This document shows, piece by piece, positions 24,424-33,356 of a stretch of 64,000 bases of DNA. The notes beneath the pieces are model-generated. The model searched no databases. It was not told the origin of the DNA and saw nothing but the letters and a program-made list of their open reading frames with translations. Numbering within the stretch: the stretch's first letter is position 1; every line of letters begins with the position of its first letter. Source of the stretch: Euryarchaeota archaeon UBA103 (GTDB taxonomy: Archaea; Thermoplasmatota; Poseidoniia; Poseidoniales; Thalassarchaeaceae). The position numbers and the translations under genes are program-made. The DNA lies in assembly GCA_002506825.1 (NCBI GenBank), contig DAYH01000031.1, positions 62,001 through 126,000 of the forward strand, in the 5' to 3' direction.

Positions 24424-25428
24424 TTAGGTCCATGCAATAGTGGAAGAGTCAGTCCTCAATGTAGGGTCGATCGCACTATTGTCTAATTCGGTAGTTCTAC
24501 CGGACTGGAATTCTCTTCTACCTAGTTCAGCAATCATAGTTCCATTATCAATGCAATACTGTTTTTCCGGCCAGAATGACTGCCCTCCTCTTTCTTCGCA
24601 CATTATAGAGCTCATCTCCCTTAGCCTTCCATTACACGCAACTCCTCCTCCTAGGAGTAGTTCTGACTTTCCGGTGTGAGCCATGGCCCTTTCAGCGACT
24701 TCTATGCAACTGGAGAATGCATGCTCTTGAAGAGAGTAACAGACCTGTTCCAATGGTAGCTTCTTGGAATGTAGGATAGCTGAGGTTAGTAAACCAGAAA
24801 AGGCCAAATCAGTTCCATGTACGCCATAAGGGAGTGCTAGCAACTCAGGATTATTTACAGAGCTTTCAATCCATTTTTTTGATAGCTTCTCCACCGCGGG
24901 CCCTCCTGGAAAGGGGATACCGTGGTTGCGTGCGAATTTATCCAACATATTTCCAATCCCTATATCTAGAGTCTCACCAATGACTCTGTACCTATCACCA
25001 GACCTCGCTATTACCTGTGTATTTCCGCCACTTGCATAAAGTAATACAGGATCTTCGCATCCAGTCTGATTTCTACCTACCTCAATATGAGCAACACAGT
25101 GATTGACGCCGATTAGAGGGGATTTCCAGTATGAGGAAAGAGACCTGGCCACTGAAGCTCCTATACGTAGACAGGGCCCAAGGCCTGGCCCCTGGCTAAA
25201 CGAAACAGCAACGATATCGTCTTGATTGAAATCCTCTCTAGCCAATAAAGAAGATATTAGGGCAGGTGCAACAACAGAGTGGTGATCGGCGGCCTCCCTT
25301 GGGTGTATTCCACCCTCCTCTGGTTTGAATAGTGCGGATTCTGATGAGAATAATTTTCCTTCCTCATCTACGAAGCCTATAGATAGTGTATGAGCAGTGC
25401 TTTCAACACCAACAATTAGGCCTGTCAC
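24424..25428 (-). CDS. kae1: tRNA N6-threonylcarbamoyladenosine transferase (KEOPS catalytic subunit)
   Basis: Catalyses the t6A37 modification of ANN-decoding tRNAs. ASKHA-fold signatures: GVESTAHTLSIGFV at the N-terminus, HPREAADHH, the metal-binding GVNHCVAHIEVGR (His-x3-His), ASGGNTQVIA and LLGGGVACNGRLR. The 334 residues end after the ASKHA domain, so the Bud32 kinase is not fused here as it is in some euryarchaea. It starts with GTG at 25428 and is divergent from hutI by 49 bases. Part of another KEOPS subunit, Pcc1, lies at the right edge of the window. Confidence 0.96.
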   Translation of the reverse strand: MTGLIVGVESTAHTLSIGFVDEEGKLFSSESALFKPEEGGIHPREAADHHSVVAPALISSLLAREDFNQDDIVAVSFSQGPGLGPCLRIGASVARSLSSYWKSPLIGVNHCVAHIEVGRNQTGCEDPVLLYASGGNTQVIARSGDRYRVIGETLDIGIGNMLDKFARNHGIPFPGGPAVEKLSKKWIESSVNNPELLALPYGVHGTDLAFSGLLTSAILHSKKLPLEQVCYSLQEHAFSSCIEVAERAMAHTGKSELLLGGGVACNGRLREMSSIMCEERGGQSFWPEKQYCIDNGTMIAELGRREFQSGRTTELDNSAIDPTLRTDSSTIAWT

Positions 25429-25477
25429 GTATCCGGGAGTAGGGTAGGGCTTTCAAGCATCACTACTGTGGAGAGTC

Positions 25478-26761
25478 GTGCGGACACTAGTGGTTAATGC
25501 TGGCGAAATCGCCCATATGTCTCATGGCGATATATCAAAACCGCTAATAGGCGAAGATATGGGGGATAAAGATCTGAATATCTTCTCCAAAGGATTAGGA
25601 ATCTTAATTGAAGGAGGGCTGATAACAAGTATTGCAGATTCAGAAGAGTTAGTTTCTGAGTACTTCCCATCATGGGACGGAGATAGTGAAAAATCAGTTA
25701 ATAAGGACATCATAGACGCCAAGGGAGGGGCAATAATTCCTGGTTTTGTTGATTCACACACGCATCTTATTTGGAGTGGGGATAGGAGTAATGAAATGGC
25801 ACTTAGGCAGAAGGGGCTCTCATACTCGGAAATTTCAAAATTAGGAGGAGGAATTTCGAAAACTGTTGAAAGTACTAGGAATTGCTCTATATCAGAATTA
25901 GTCAATCTCGGCCTAAGAAGAGTTACAATGGCACTAAAACTTGGTACAACAACAATGGAAGCAAAAAGTGGATACGGGTTGAACGCTGAGTCTGAACTCG
26001 CATTACTAGAGGCTACTTCACAGGTAAATCAACGATCACTATGTGACATACATGCAACGTGGTTGGGCGCACATGATATTCCAAAAGAAAAGTCGAAGGA
26101 AGATTATATTGATGAAATGATCAATTTACAATTACCAATGGTTGTAGACCAGGGAATAGCAAAATGGGCAGATGTATTTTGTGAGCCTGGTTGGTTCACT
26201 ACAGAAGAAACAATAGAAATTATTAGTGCTTCGAGAAAGATGGGATTAAGATCGAGGATTCATGTTGATGAGTTCGTAGATTCTGGGGGGCTTGGCGTAG
26301 CCGCAGAACTGGGCTCCATTAGCGCGGATCATGTAGCTAAGTCAAACGATGAGTCGCGAGCAATTGCTAATGAGTCTGGAGTAATGCAGACATTTCTCCC
26401 GGGAACACAGTATGTGATGGGAATGACTGATTTTCCCCCAATAAAAAAATGTTTAGATAATTCATGGGCATTTTCTATAGCAACTGACTTCAATCCTAAT
26501 TGTAATTCTATATCCATGCCGTTTGTTGGTTCCCTCGCCACTCACAGATGCGGCATAGATCCAATATCCGCATTAGCCGCCAGTACAAGGAATCCCTCTA
26601 CAACAATAACAAATGGGGGAAGCACTAGATGTGGAATAATTTCAGAGAACAACCCAGCTTCATTTAATATTCTAAATAATGGAAATGTAGAGTCGTGGTG
26701 TCAATCACCAGGAATGAATCCCATATCCCAAACAATTGCTAATGGGCTTATTGTAAAATAG
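25478..26761 (+). CDS. hutI: Imidazolonepropionase
   Basis: Third enzyme of histidine degradation: hydrolyses imidazolonepropionate to formiminoglutamate. An amidohydrolase with the metal motif DSHTHLIWSGDR, the substrate segment MEAKSGYGLN, then HVDEFVDSGG and the late ATDFNPN. The 427-residue length is normal. GTG start at 25478. It is on the opposite strand from the other hut genes and separated from them by a zinc-ribbon gene, tRNA-Val and AlaX, so it needs its own promoter. Confidence 0.95.
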   Translation: MRTLVVNAGEIAHMSHGDISKPLIGEDMGDKDLNIFSKGLGILIEGGLITSIADSEELVSEYFPSWDGDSEKSVNKDIIDAKGGAIIPGFVDSHTHLIWSGDRSNEMALRQKGLSYSEISKLGGGISKTVESTRNCSISELVNLGLRRVTMALKLGTTTMEAKSGYGLNAESELALLEATSQVNQRSLCDIHATWLGAHDIPKEKSKEDYIDEMINLQLPMVVDQGIAKWADVFCEPGWFTTEETIEIISASRKMGLRSRIHVDEFVDSGGLGVAAELGSISADHVAKSNDESRAIANESGVMQTFLPGTQYVMGMTDFPPIKKCLDNSWAFSIATDFNPNCNSISMPFVGSLATHRCGIDPISALAASTRNPSTTITNGGSTRCGIISENNPASFNILNNGNVESWCQSPGMNPISQTIANGLIVK

Positions 26762-27069
26762 TTTAAATAACTATGAAGTTACTAATCATTTATAATAAAT
26801 TTAAGTTTATTTGCATAATTTTACAATAGAGGAATTTGAGATTTTTATTTTAACAATTATTTATTGGAGCATGAGAAGATGTTTTTTTCTTGATCTTAGA
26901 AATATCATAGAAATATTAGCAACGCGTTTAACTGATAATCCGGGTTATCAGAAAATAAATTTTCTAATTTAGATAGGGCATTAGCTCAGTACAACGTTTT
27001 TGCAAAAAATCATATATTTTGACCAAAACCCCCTTATCTGAAGTAACTTTAGTTGGGTGTAGTGACAGC
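26762..27069. other. AT-rich intergenic region downstream of hutI
   Basis: About 300 bases with no credible gene in either strand and strikingly high A+T. It holds T-rich runs at about 26845-26855 and 26882-26889 that could end hutI transcripts. It also holds a near-perfect 20-base inverted repeat at 26932-26951, and a TATA-like CATATATTTTG near 27010-27020 that may serve the downstream zinc-ribbon gene. It is the largest gene-free stretch of the window. Confidence 0.6.
26932..26951. repeat. 20-base inverted repeat
   Basis: CTGATAATCC followed directly by GGGTTATCAG: ten bases pair with ten (one T-G wobble) with no spacer beyond the turn. It could be an operator bound by a dimeric regulator or a hairpin in a transcript. 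It stands alone in the AT-rich gap, 138 bases before the zinc-ribbon start. Confidence 0.5.
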
Positions 27070-27225
27070 ATGAGTAGGAAGGTCAGTGGTTTCTGTTTAA
27101 CATGTAAAACATACGGGGAAATTGTTGATTGCCAACTTGATCTGATGAAAAATGGTCGTACTAGGGCTCACGGATTCTGTAGCCAGGAAGGGTGTACTGG
27201 AAAGATTTCTAAAATTGTGTCATAG
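27070..27225 (+). CDS. Small zinc-ribbon protein (DUF5679-like)
   Basis: A 51-residue protein from ATG 27070 with four cysteines: Cys9 and Cys12 (GFCLTC), then Cys37 and Cys42 (HGFCSQEGC). The centre (MKNGRTRAHG) and the C-terminal GKISKIV resemble small archaeal zinc-ribbon proteins of the DUF5679 type (x-F-C-x-x-C ... K-N-G-R ... G-x-C). Function is unknown. A 17-residue longer frame begins at 27019 but lacks a reason to be used. The closest neighbour is tRNA-Val, 43 bases downstream. Confidence 0.65.
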   Translation: MSRKVSGFCLTCKTYGEIVDCQLDLMKNGRTRAHGFCSQEGCTGKISKIVS

Positions 27226-27268
27226 TAATGGAATCATTCATTGGGTAGAACGCAGTCGCGTAATTACT

Positions 27269-27344
27269 GGGCTCGTGGTCTAGGGGTTATGACGTCGCCT
27301 TGACATGGCGAAGATCGCAGGTTCAATTCCTGCCGAGCCCACCA
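27269..27344 (+). tRNA. trnV: tRNA-Val (anticodon GAC)
   Basis: Full cloverleaf: acceptor GGGCTCG (27269-27275) pairs with CGAGCCC (27334-27340). The anticodon stem TCGCC/GGCGA encloses loop TTGACAT, giving anticodon GAC (valine GUC/GUU). The T arm GCAGG-TTCAATT-CCTGC is perfect. Discriminator A at 27341 is followed by an encoded CCA (27342-27344). No intron. Confidence 0.97.
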
Positions 27345-27372
27345 GTAACTTGGAATCTAGTATTGCGAGAAT

Positions 27373-28086
27373 TCAAGAATAGGTAACTCTGAGTTTACCA
27401 GCGCCCTTTGATTTGACATTCTCAATCGTGATATTTGGTATTTGTGAGATATTACTAACATGTGTTCCCCCACACGGACACAGGTCTATATCCTCAATTT
27501 CTACTACCCTGAGTATATTTATCGACGATGGTATTCTATCCATGAAATTTGTATGTCTCATATTCTCATGACTTAGAATTTCATCTCTAGACCACTCATG
27601 AATTAGGACATTCGCACCTGTATTCATTATATCATTAACTTGTGATGAGATTTCTTCGGGGTCAAAGAGATCTCTATCTGGAAACAATAGATCGATTCTA
27701 GTATTTTTTTCACTAATCTGATTTCCTACTGTTTCGGCTTTGTACATATCATTAGCAATGGCAGAAAATACATGTTGAGCTGTGTGCATCATTGTGTTTC
27801 TATTCCTCCACAATGGATCTATCTGACAAATTATTTTGGTACCTTCTGTAAAGCTGTCTAGATTTTCTAATGGGTGTAGGATTTTCTCCCCTGGTTTGAC
27901 TTCACTCATGTTAGAAATATTATTGTCACTGGATATTGAGCCCCTATCGCCGGGCTGTCCGCCCCCCCTCGGGTAGCAAAATGTTCTATCGAGGAAAATT
28001 CCGTCATCAACAATTTCTGTTATTGTGGCTTCGAAAGATGGAGGGTTGAGACCCGGGTGTTGGGTTAGATGTAATTTTTCTTGCAT
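27373..28086 (-). CDS. alaX: Alanyl-tRNA editing protein AlaX
   Basis: Free-standing editing domain that hydrolyses Ser- or Gly-tRNA-Ala. The zinc motifs of the AlaRS editing domain are present: HTAQHVFSAI (HxxxH) and CPCGGTHV (CxxxH). The N-terminal CYPRGGGQPGDRG loop is also present, which makes it the medium AlaX-M type; the 237-residue length fits. It is the last gene of the hut operon, 4 bases after hutH, an unexpected partner for histidine catabolism. Confidence 0.93.
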   Translation of the reverse strand: MQEKLHLTQHPGLNPPSFEATITEIVDDGIFLDRTFCYPRGGGQPGDRGSISSDNNISNMSEVKPGEKILHPLENLDSFTEGTKIICQIDPLWRNRNTMMHTAQHVFSAIANDMYKAETVGNQISEKNTRIDLLFPDRDLFDPEEISSQVNDIMNTGANVLIHEWSRDEILSHENMRHTNFMDRIPSSINILRVVEIEDIDLCPCGGTHVSNISQIPNITIENVKSKGAGKLRVTYS

Positions 28087-28090
28087 AAGA

Positions 28091-29617
28091 TCACATGAAT
28101 ATCCTAGTTAGATCTCCATTTAGCAATGATTCGGTTAGATTCTTAGTATCCTCAGATAATGCCCTATCGCCCTCGAAAGGCATGACAATACCCCTAGACC
28201 ATTCCAAAACTCTGGAGACGCCATCGCCCGGTTTTTCTTCGATTCTATGTAGGGCTTCGGAGGCGCAGATAATCTCATTTGAGATTACATTGGCCAGTAA
28301 TCTTGTTGCGATCATAGTTCTATGGGCACCGGTTGCACCCATTGATGCGTGATCTTCTTTACCCATGCTTACTGGGGTATTGGATGTGGTTGCTGAGTTT
28401 GATAGAAGATGTAGCTCTGCTAAAACTGCAGCCGAAGAATACTGAATTATCATAAGTCCACTTTCGAGACCTTCGTCATTAGCTAGAAAGGCACTATGGC
28501 CACTCCATTTTGGATCTAAAATCTGATTTATTCTTCTCTCGGATATACTAGCTAATTCATGACATGCTATGGATATTGAGTCACTGCTCAATGCTATGTA
28601 TTGTCCATGGAAATTACCTCCTGAAATAACCTCAATTTTATCTCCTTCAATGAAGACCAGTGGGTTGTCCGTGGAGCTGTTTATCTCAATTTCCAAGATT
28701 CTTCTAGATTCCCTAAGCATGTCAATTACTGGCCCATGTACCTGAGGTGAACATCTTATGGAGTAAGCGTCCTGAACTTTGTCACAATCTACATGTGATA
28801 GTTTGATTTCAGAGTTATTTAGTAACGATGAAATTCTAGCAGCAGAGGTACTTTGCCCTGGGTGTGGCCTAGATGCGTGTATCCTTGGATCGAAGGGCTT
28901 GTGAGAGCCTTTGATGGCTTCTACAGTACATGCTGCGGATGCATCAGAAGCAAAACAAAGAATATCTAAATTGTATAATGCCTCACACATAAATGCACAC
29001 ATCTGACTAGTACCATTGATGAGTGAAAGTCCTTCTTTAGCTGCAGGAACTATGGGTTCTATTCCATTTCTCTTTAGGGCTAAATCGGAAGAAGTCGTTT
29101 CCCAATTATTCAGGTCAATTCTGATATTGCAGTTTCCCTCTCCCATCATACCCAGTGCCAAGTGGGAAAGAGGAGCTAGGTCTCCTGATGCTCCAAGTGA
29201 GCCTATTCTTGGTATTACAGGACATACTCCATTATTAATCATTGAAATCAGTGTATCTACTAGTATGGGACGTGCTCCTGAATTGCCCCTACAAAGCGTA
29301 TTTGCCCTAATCAACATCATCATCAATGTGTGCGAATTTTCCATAGGATCTCCTATGCCACAGGCATGACTTCTAATTAGATTCGCTTGAAGCTGTTCCA
29401 ATTTATCGGATTCAATGGAAACAGAAGAGAGGGCGCCGAATCCGGTATTTATGCCATAAGTAACGGTTTTATTATTGAGTATCTCAGTAATTGCTTCTCT
29501 AGAAATAATCATTTTTTCTCTAGCTGACTGTGATAGAACAACCTTAGTTAGTCCCAAACCAGTATCTACAACATCACGAATATTGAGTGAGTTACCGTCT
29601 ATCACAAGCTCTCTCAT
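28091..29617 (-). CDS. hutH: Histidine ammonia-lyase
   Basis: First step of histidine degradation, giving urocanate and ammonia. The MIO prosthetic group forms from Ala-Ser-Gly within IGSLGASGDLAPLSH (about residue 140). Other landmarks are TYGINTGFGALSSV, NGTSQMCAF, QDAYSIRCSPQVHGP and STDNPLVF. The frame reaches a TTG at 29641, but the ATG at 29617 (MRELVIDG) matches the family start and length (508 residues). Serine in the tyrosine- or histidine-selecting region was not checked; operon context makes histidine the substrate. Confidence 0.96.
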   Translation of the reverse strand: MRELVIDGNSLNIRDVVDTGLGLTKVVLSQSAREKMIISREAITEILNNKTVTYGINTGFGALSSVSIESDKLEQLQANLIRSHACGIGDPMENSHTLMMMLIRANTLCRGNSGARPILVDTLISMINNGVCPVIPRIGSLGASGDLAPLSHLALGMMGEGNCNIRIDLNNWETTSSDLALKRNGIEPIVPAAKEGLSLINGTSQMCAFMCEALYNLDILCFASDASAACTVEAIKGSHKPFDPRIHASRPHPGQSTSAARISSLLNNSEIKLSHVDCDKVQDAYSIRCSPQVHGPVIDMLRESRRILEIEINSSTDNPLVFIEGDKIEVISGGNFHGQYIALSSDSISIACHELASISERRINQILDPKWSGHSAFLANDEGLESGLMIIQYSSAAVLAELHLLSNSATTSNTPVSMGKEDHASMGATGAHRTMIATRLLANVISNEIICASEALHRIEEKPGDGVSRVLEWSRGIVMPFEGDRALSEDTKNLTESLLNGDLTRIFM

Positions 29618-29647
29618 GGAATCCGGTAAGGGCAATAGCAAATAGAC

Positions 29648-31666
29648 TCATCGAGAATCAAAAAGCTCACTCAAAAGATTATCATCTACTATGTTTGGCA
29701 TTGTGACAAGTAGATTGGGATCATTGTCCATAGCCCTATTTATTGTCCACATTGCCTCGTCATTCCTAGCCCATGACCTTCTAGCAACGCCATTTTCAAC
29801 ATCCCATGGTATCATTGATTCAATTGCTTTACTTGATTTCTCAGAGCCATCAATGAACAATCCAAATCCTCCATTAATCACCTCACCCCAACCAACTCCT
29901 CCACCGTTGTGAAGACTAACCCATGTAGCTCCCCTAAATGAGTCTCCTACGAAGTTCTGAACCGCCATATCTGCTGTGAACATCGATCCGTCCCTGATGT
30001 TGGCAGTCTCCCTGTATGGGCTGTCTGTACCACTGACATCGTGATGGTCCCTACCTAGAACGATTGGTGCAGAAATACTCCCATTCCTTATGGCATCGTT
30101 GAATGCTAGAGCAATTGACTTTCTTCCGATAGAATCAGCATAAAGAATCCTAGCTTTACTTCCTACAACCAAATCATTTTTTGACGCTTCTTCTATCCAC
30201 CTAAGATTATCTGAGTATTGTTGCCTGATTCTTTCAGGAGCCTGCGCATGGAGCTCAGAGAGGACATTGTAGGCGATTGAATCGGTTGTATCTAGATCTT
30301 TTTGAGAGCCTGAAGTACACACCCACCTGAATGGCCCAAATCCATAATCGAAACACATGGGGCCCATTATATCTTCAACATATGATGGATACTTGAATTG
30401 TCCTTGATTATCTATGATATCTGCTCCAGACCTGCTAGCCTCCAGTAGGAACGCGTTTCCATAATCCCAGAACTTCATTCCCCTGGATGAAAGTGTGTTT
30501 ATCATATCTGCATGTTTTCTGAGAGACTCCTTAACGTGATTCTTGAATTCTTCAGGATCGTTAGAAAGTACGCTCTTTGCCTCGTCGTATGTTAATCCTG
30601 ACGGGGTATAACCTCCGAGCCATGGATTGTGTAGGCTCGTCTGATCGCTACCAAGGTCAGGAGTTAGGTTATTTTCGATGAGTGCCTCTAGTAAATCTAC
30701 AATATTTCCGACATATCCTATTGAAACTGCTTCACCATTGTTTACGGCTTCACGAGCTCGAAGAATGACGTTATGTAAATCGTAGTGTAGTTCCGACAGC
30801 CAACCCTGCTGGTGCCTCTTTACAGCTGCATGAGAATCTACTTCTGCAATGATACAAACAGCTCCAGCTATAACTGCGGCTTTTGCCTGGGCACCAGACA
30901 TCCCACCCAAACCTGAAGTGATAAAAAGAATACCAGAAAGATTTGAGTCATTATTTAGCTCAAGATATTTTCTCGCTGCATTTAGTAATGTGATTGTAGT
31001 TCCATGGACGATTCCTTGTGGGCCGATATACATGTATGAGCCTGCTGTCATTTGTCCAAATTGAGTTACTCCTAATGCATTCATCCTCTCATAATCTAAT
31101 TGAGTGGAGTAATTCGGTATTACCAATCCATTGGATATGACAACTCTTGGAGAGTCAGGATTTGAGGGGAAGAGTCCGAGAGGATGCCCCGAATTGATTA
31201 CTAGTGTCTGGTTCTCATTCATCTTAGAGAGTAGCTCCATAGCGATAAGGTACTGCGCCCAATTTTGGAAAACGGAACCATTGCCCCCATATGTAACGAG
31301 CTCATGTGGAAACTGGGCTATGGATGGATCCAGATTATTCTGGATCATCAACATAACAGAAGCCGCAGAGAGACAATTAGAGGGATATTCATCGATGGGC
31401 CTTGCAAATATCTCATAGTCTGGTCTGAACCTGTGCATGTAGATATGTCCAAGTTCTTCTAGCTCTTGTAGAAACTCTGGGGCTAAAGTGCTATGCCACT
31501 CCGTAGGAAAGTATCTGAGTGAGTTTTGTATTGCTAGTATCTTCTCAGATTCGCTAAGTACTTGCGGCCTTATTGGGGCATGAGGTACAGAATCATCTAA
31601 TGATTTTGGAGAAGGTAGATCGTCTGGAATACCAGCTAATAGGCACTCTTTGAACGTTAATGCCAT
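29648..31666 (-). CDS. hutU: Urocanate hydratase (long form)
   Basis: Second step of histidine degradation: adds water to urocanate with tightly bound NAD. The NAD-binding segment ITSGLGGMSGAQAKAA, YIGPQGIVHGTT and the active-site FDYGFGPFRWVCTSG are clear. At 672 residues it is well over the common bacterial size of about 555. It resembles the animal-length version, with insertions before and after the NAD domain. It overlaps the cyclodeaminase gene start by 10 bases and precedes hutH by 6 bases from that gene's longest frame. Confidence 0.96.
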   Translation of the reverse strand: MALTFKECLLAGIPDDLPSPKSLDDSVPHAPIRPQVLSESEKILAIQNSLRYFPTEWHSTLAPEFLQELEELGHIYMHRFRPDYEIFARPIDEYPSNCLSAASVMLMIQNNLDPSIAQFPHELVTYGGNGSVFQNWAQYLIAMELLSKMNENQTLVINSGHPLGLFPSNPDSPRVVISNGLVIPNYSTQLDYERMNALGVTQFGQMTAGSYMYIGPQGIVHGTTITLLNAARKYLELNNDSNLSGILFITSGLGGMSGAQAKAAVIAGAVCIIAEVDSHAAVKRHQQGWLSELHYDLHNVILRAREAVNNGEAVSIGYVGNIVDLLEALIENNLTPDLGSDQTSLHNPWLGGYTPSGLTYDEAKSVLSNDPEEFKNHVKESLRKHADMINTLSSRGMKFWDYGNAFLLEASRSGADIIDNQGQFKYPSYVEDIMGPMCFDYGFGPFRWVCTSGSQKDLDTTDSIAYNVLSELHAQAPERIRQQYSDNLRWIEEASKNDLVVGSKARILYADSIGRKSIALAFNDAIRNGSISAPIVLGRDHHDVSGTDSPYRETANIRDGSMFTADMAVQNFVGDSFRGATWVSLHNGGGVGWGEVINGGFGLFIDGSEKSSKAIESMIPWDVENGVARRSWARNDEAMWTINRAMDNDPNLLVTMPNIVDDNLLSELFDSR

Positions 31667-32283
31667 TTTAGTCTCTCCCGAATAATAGATTCAATCAGTG
31701 AAGATTTTTCTGCGGAAAGCGTTAGAAGTGTTTCCATTTCTTGTGAGATGTTTCTCTTTTCCAAGCTATCTTCCAATGAGTCCAAGTTAATTTTGACGTT
31801 TAATGAAGCTATTTTAGATGATGTTTGGGATAAATAGCATGAGCCGAGGAGATCGGTTAAAGCGTTAGAGTTTCCAGTTCTCGATAATCCCATTATAGAT
31901 TCCAGAAAGTCTGATGACGCCCTCATAATCTTTAGGGGTACAATGGCGGCATTAATTGTCGAGGAGACAATTGACTCGGATCTGAATGTTTTCTGATCAT
32001 CATTTTCTCTAGGGAGTCTGTATGAGTCCATGACCAAATCGAAAGCTGAGGCATCTTCGTCTGCCAGAATCAAAGAATATTCGAGACCGGTAGTCGATGA
32101 TTCGATTACTTCTGAAGCGGTTTTATGTCCAGTTAACCACTTTTCCTTGCCAAGTGTTAACCTAGAAACCATCAGTGCTAGAGAATGTGCATGAGCTAAT
32201 GTCATAGCTGCTACGGAACCCCCGCCGGGCGTTGGAGAAGATGAGGATATTTTTGATAAGACATCAATGTAGCCATCGTTCAT
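31657..32283 (-). CDS. fchA: Formimidoyltetrahydrofolate cyclodeaminase
   Basis: Converts 5-formimino-tetrahydrofolate to 5,10-methenyl-tetrahydrofolate and ammonia. The family's N-terminal glycine motif SPTPGGGSVAAMTLAHAHSL is distinctive, and the rest is a helical bundle with ADEDASAFDLVMDSYRLP. It is a 208-residue stand-alone protein; in animals the same domain is the C-terminal half of FTCD. Its start overlaps the formiminotransferase stop by 4 bases (ATGA), so the two halves of FTCD are encoded by adjacent, coupled genes. Confidence 0.93.
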   Translation of the reverse strand: MNDGYIDVLSKISSSSPTPGGGSVAAMTLAHAHSLALMVSRLTLGKEKWLTGHKTASEVIESSTTGLEYSLILADEDASAFDLVMDSYRLPRENDDQKTFRSESIVSSTINAAIVPLKIMRASSDFLESIMGLSRTGNSNALTDLLGSCYLSQTSSKIASLNVKINLDSLEDSLEKRNISQEMETLLTLSAEKSSLIESIIRERLKWH

Positions 32284-33320
32284 TGTCCGCTCCTCCGTAC
32301 TGCTAATTCTATAATAGAGGCATTGACATCAAACTCATGTAAGCCTTCTAAGCCTAAACCGTGTACTGCATGTTGTAAAATTTTGTTTTCATTAGACTCC
32401 TCAGTATTCGGACAATAATGATTCCCGGCTTGAATCATGGCCTGCTTGGGTACCAGTCCTACTAATTCGCTAGAGGTTACTTCGAGGCCTAATTTGTTGG
32501 CCTCCACCCTGATAGCTTCAATAACATCATGAAGACCCGTAGTTGTATGATCTAGTAAGTTCATAGAAACCTGAGCTGTTTCATCGTCATACATCCAACC
32601 GGCGGCTTGTAAAGCTTTGAATTTTCCATGATTCCTAACAGTTTTACCATCAGAATCTACAATTTTATTACCCTTTTCATCTCTCATGATAACGCCACTA
32701 GTACGAATTTTTCCTGCAATTATATTTGCTAGGGATTTGTCATGTGTGTTTAGATTAACATTGAATGCAATCAGAACTTGTCTAGCCCCGGTGGCGGTAA
32801 CGCCAGATCGAGGGATAAAGTCTGAAGGCCCAAAATCAGGCTTCCACTCGGGCTTGGATAATTTTTCTTCAAGTGCTTCATATTCGCCTTTCCTGATATC
32901 TGGAAGCTTAACACGACTTACATTTGTTGCTGATTCGGCGTAAAGAAATATTGGAATCCCATAATTCTCAGACACATACTTTGCATAGCGTTTCGAGAGA
33001 GAAATACATTCGGCCATAGAGGAGTTGCTAAGTGGTATAAACGGGACAACATCGACAGCGCCCATCCTAGCGTGTTCACCAGAGTGCTTAGTCATGTCAA
33101 TTAGATCCAATGCCACCCCAGTAGATTTAATCGCGGCCTTGAGAACTGCTTCGGGGTTGCCTACCATTGTAACTACAGTTCGATTGAAGTCGGCCCCCAT
33201 ATCTACATCGAGTAAACTTACTCCATCTACACTTGTAATTGAGTTGATTATGGCATCAATGGTGTCTTTATCCCTGCCTTCACTGAAGTTGGGAACGCAC
33301 TCAATCAGCGGTTCGCCCAT
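32280..33320 (-). CDS. ftcD: Glutamate formimidoyltransferase
   Basis: Transfers the formimino group of formiminoglutamate to tetrahydrofolate, yielding glutamate: the last step from histidine. Signatures: ECVPNFSEGRD at the N-terminus, DVDMGADFNRTVVTMVG, HSGEHARMGAVDVVPFIPL and TGARQVLIAFNVNLNT. The 346-residue length covers the N- and C-subdomains of the animal transferase half. It is the first gene of the operon ftcD-fchA-hutU-hutH-alaX. The pathway shows that this organism uses tetrahydrofolate-type one-carbon carriers. Confidence 0.96.
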   Translation of the reverse strand: MGEPLIECVPNFSEGRDKDTIDAIINSITSVDGVSLLDVDMGADFNRTVVTMVGNPEAVLKAAIKSTGVALDLIDMTKHSGEHARMGAVDVVPFIPLSNSSMAECISLSKRYAKYVSENYGIPIFLYAESATNVSRVKLPDIRKGEYEALEEKLSKPEWKPDFGPSDFIPRSGVTATGARQVLIAFNVNLNTHDKSLANIIAGKIRTSGVIMRDEKGNKIVDSDGKTVRNHGKFKALQAAGWMYDDETAQVSMNLLDHTTTGLHDVIEAIRVEANKLGLEVTSSELVGLVPKQAMIQAGNHYCPNTEESNENKILQHAVHGLGLEGLHEFDVNASIIELAVRRSGQ

Positions 33321-33356
33321 GCCCTCGCATGGAGATTAAGAGATTAGGATTACTCA

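Noticed and set aside
24424..25428. Kae1-Bud32 fusion
   Set aside because: The protein ends right after the ASKHA domain (334 residues) with no kinase motifs; Bud32 must be separate.
26762..27069. A short protein gene or tRNA in the AT-rich gap
   Set aside because: All frames are short or stop-rich and no cloverleaf could be drawn.
27019..27069. 17-residue N-terminal extension of the zinc-ribbon protein
   Set aside because: It overlaps the TATA-like element and shows no conserved-looking sequence; ATG 27070 gives a complete zinc-ribbon fold.
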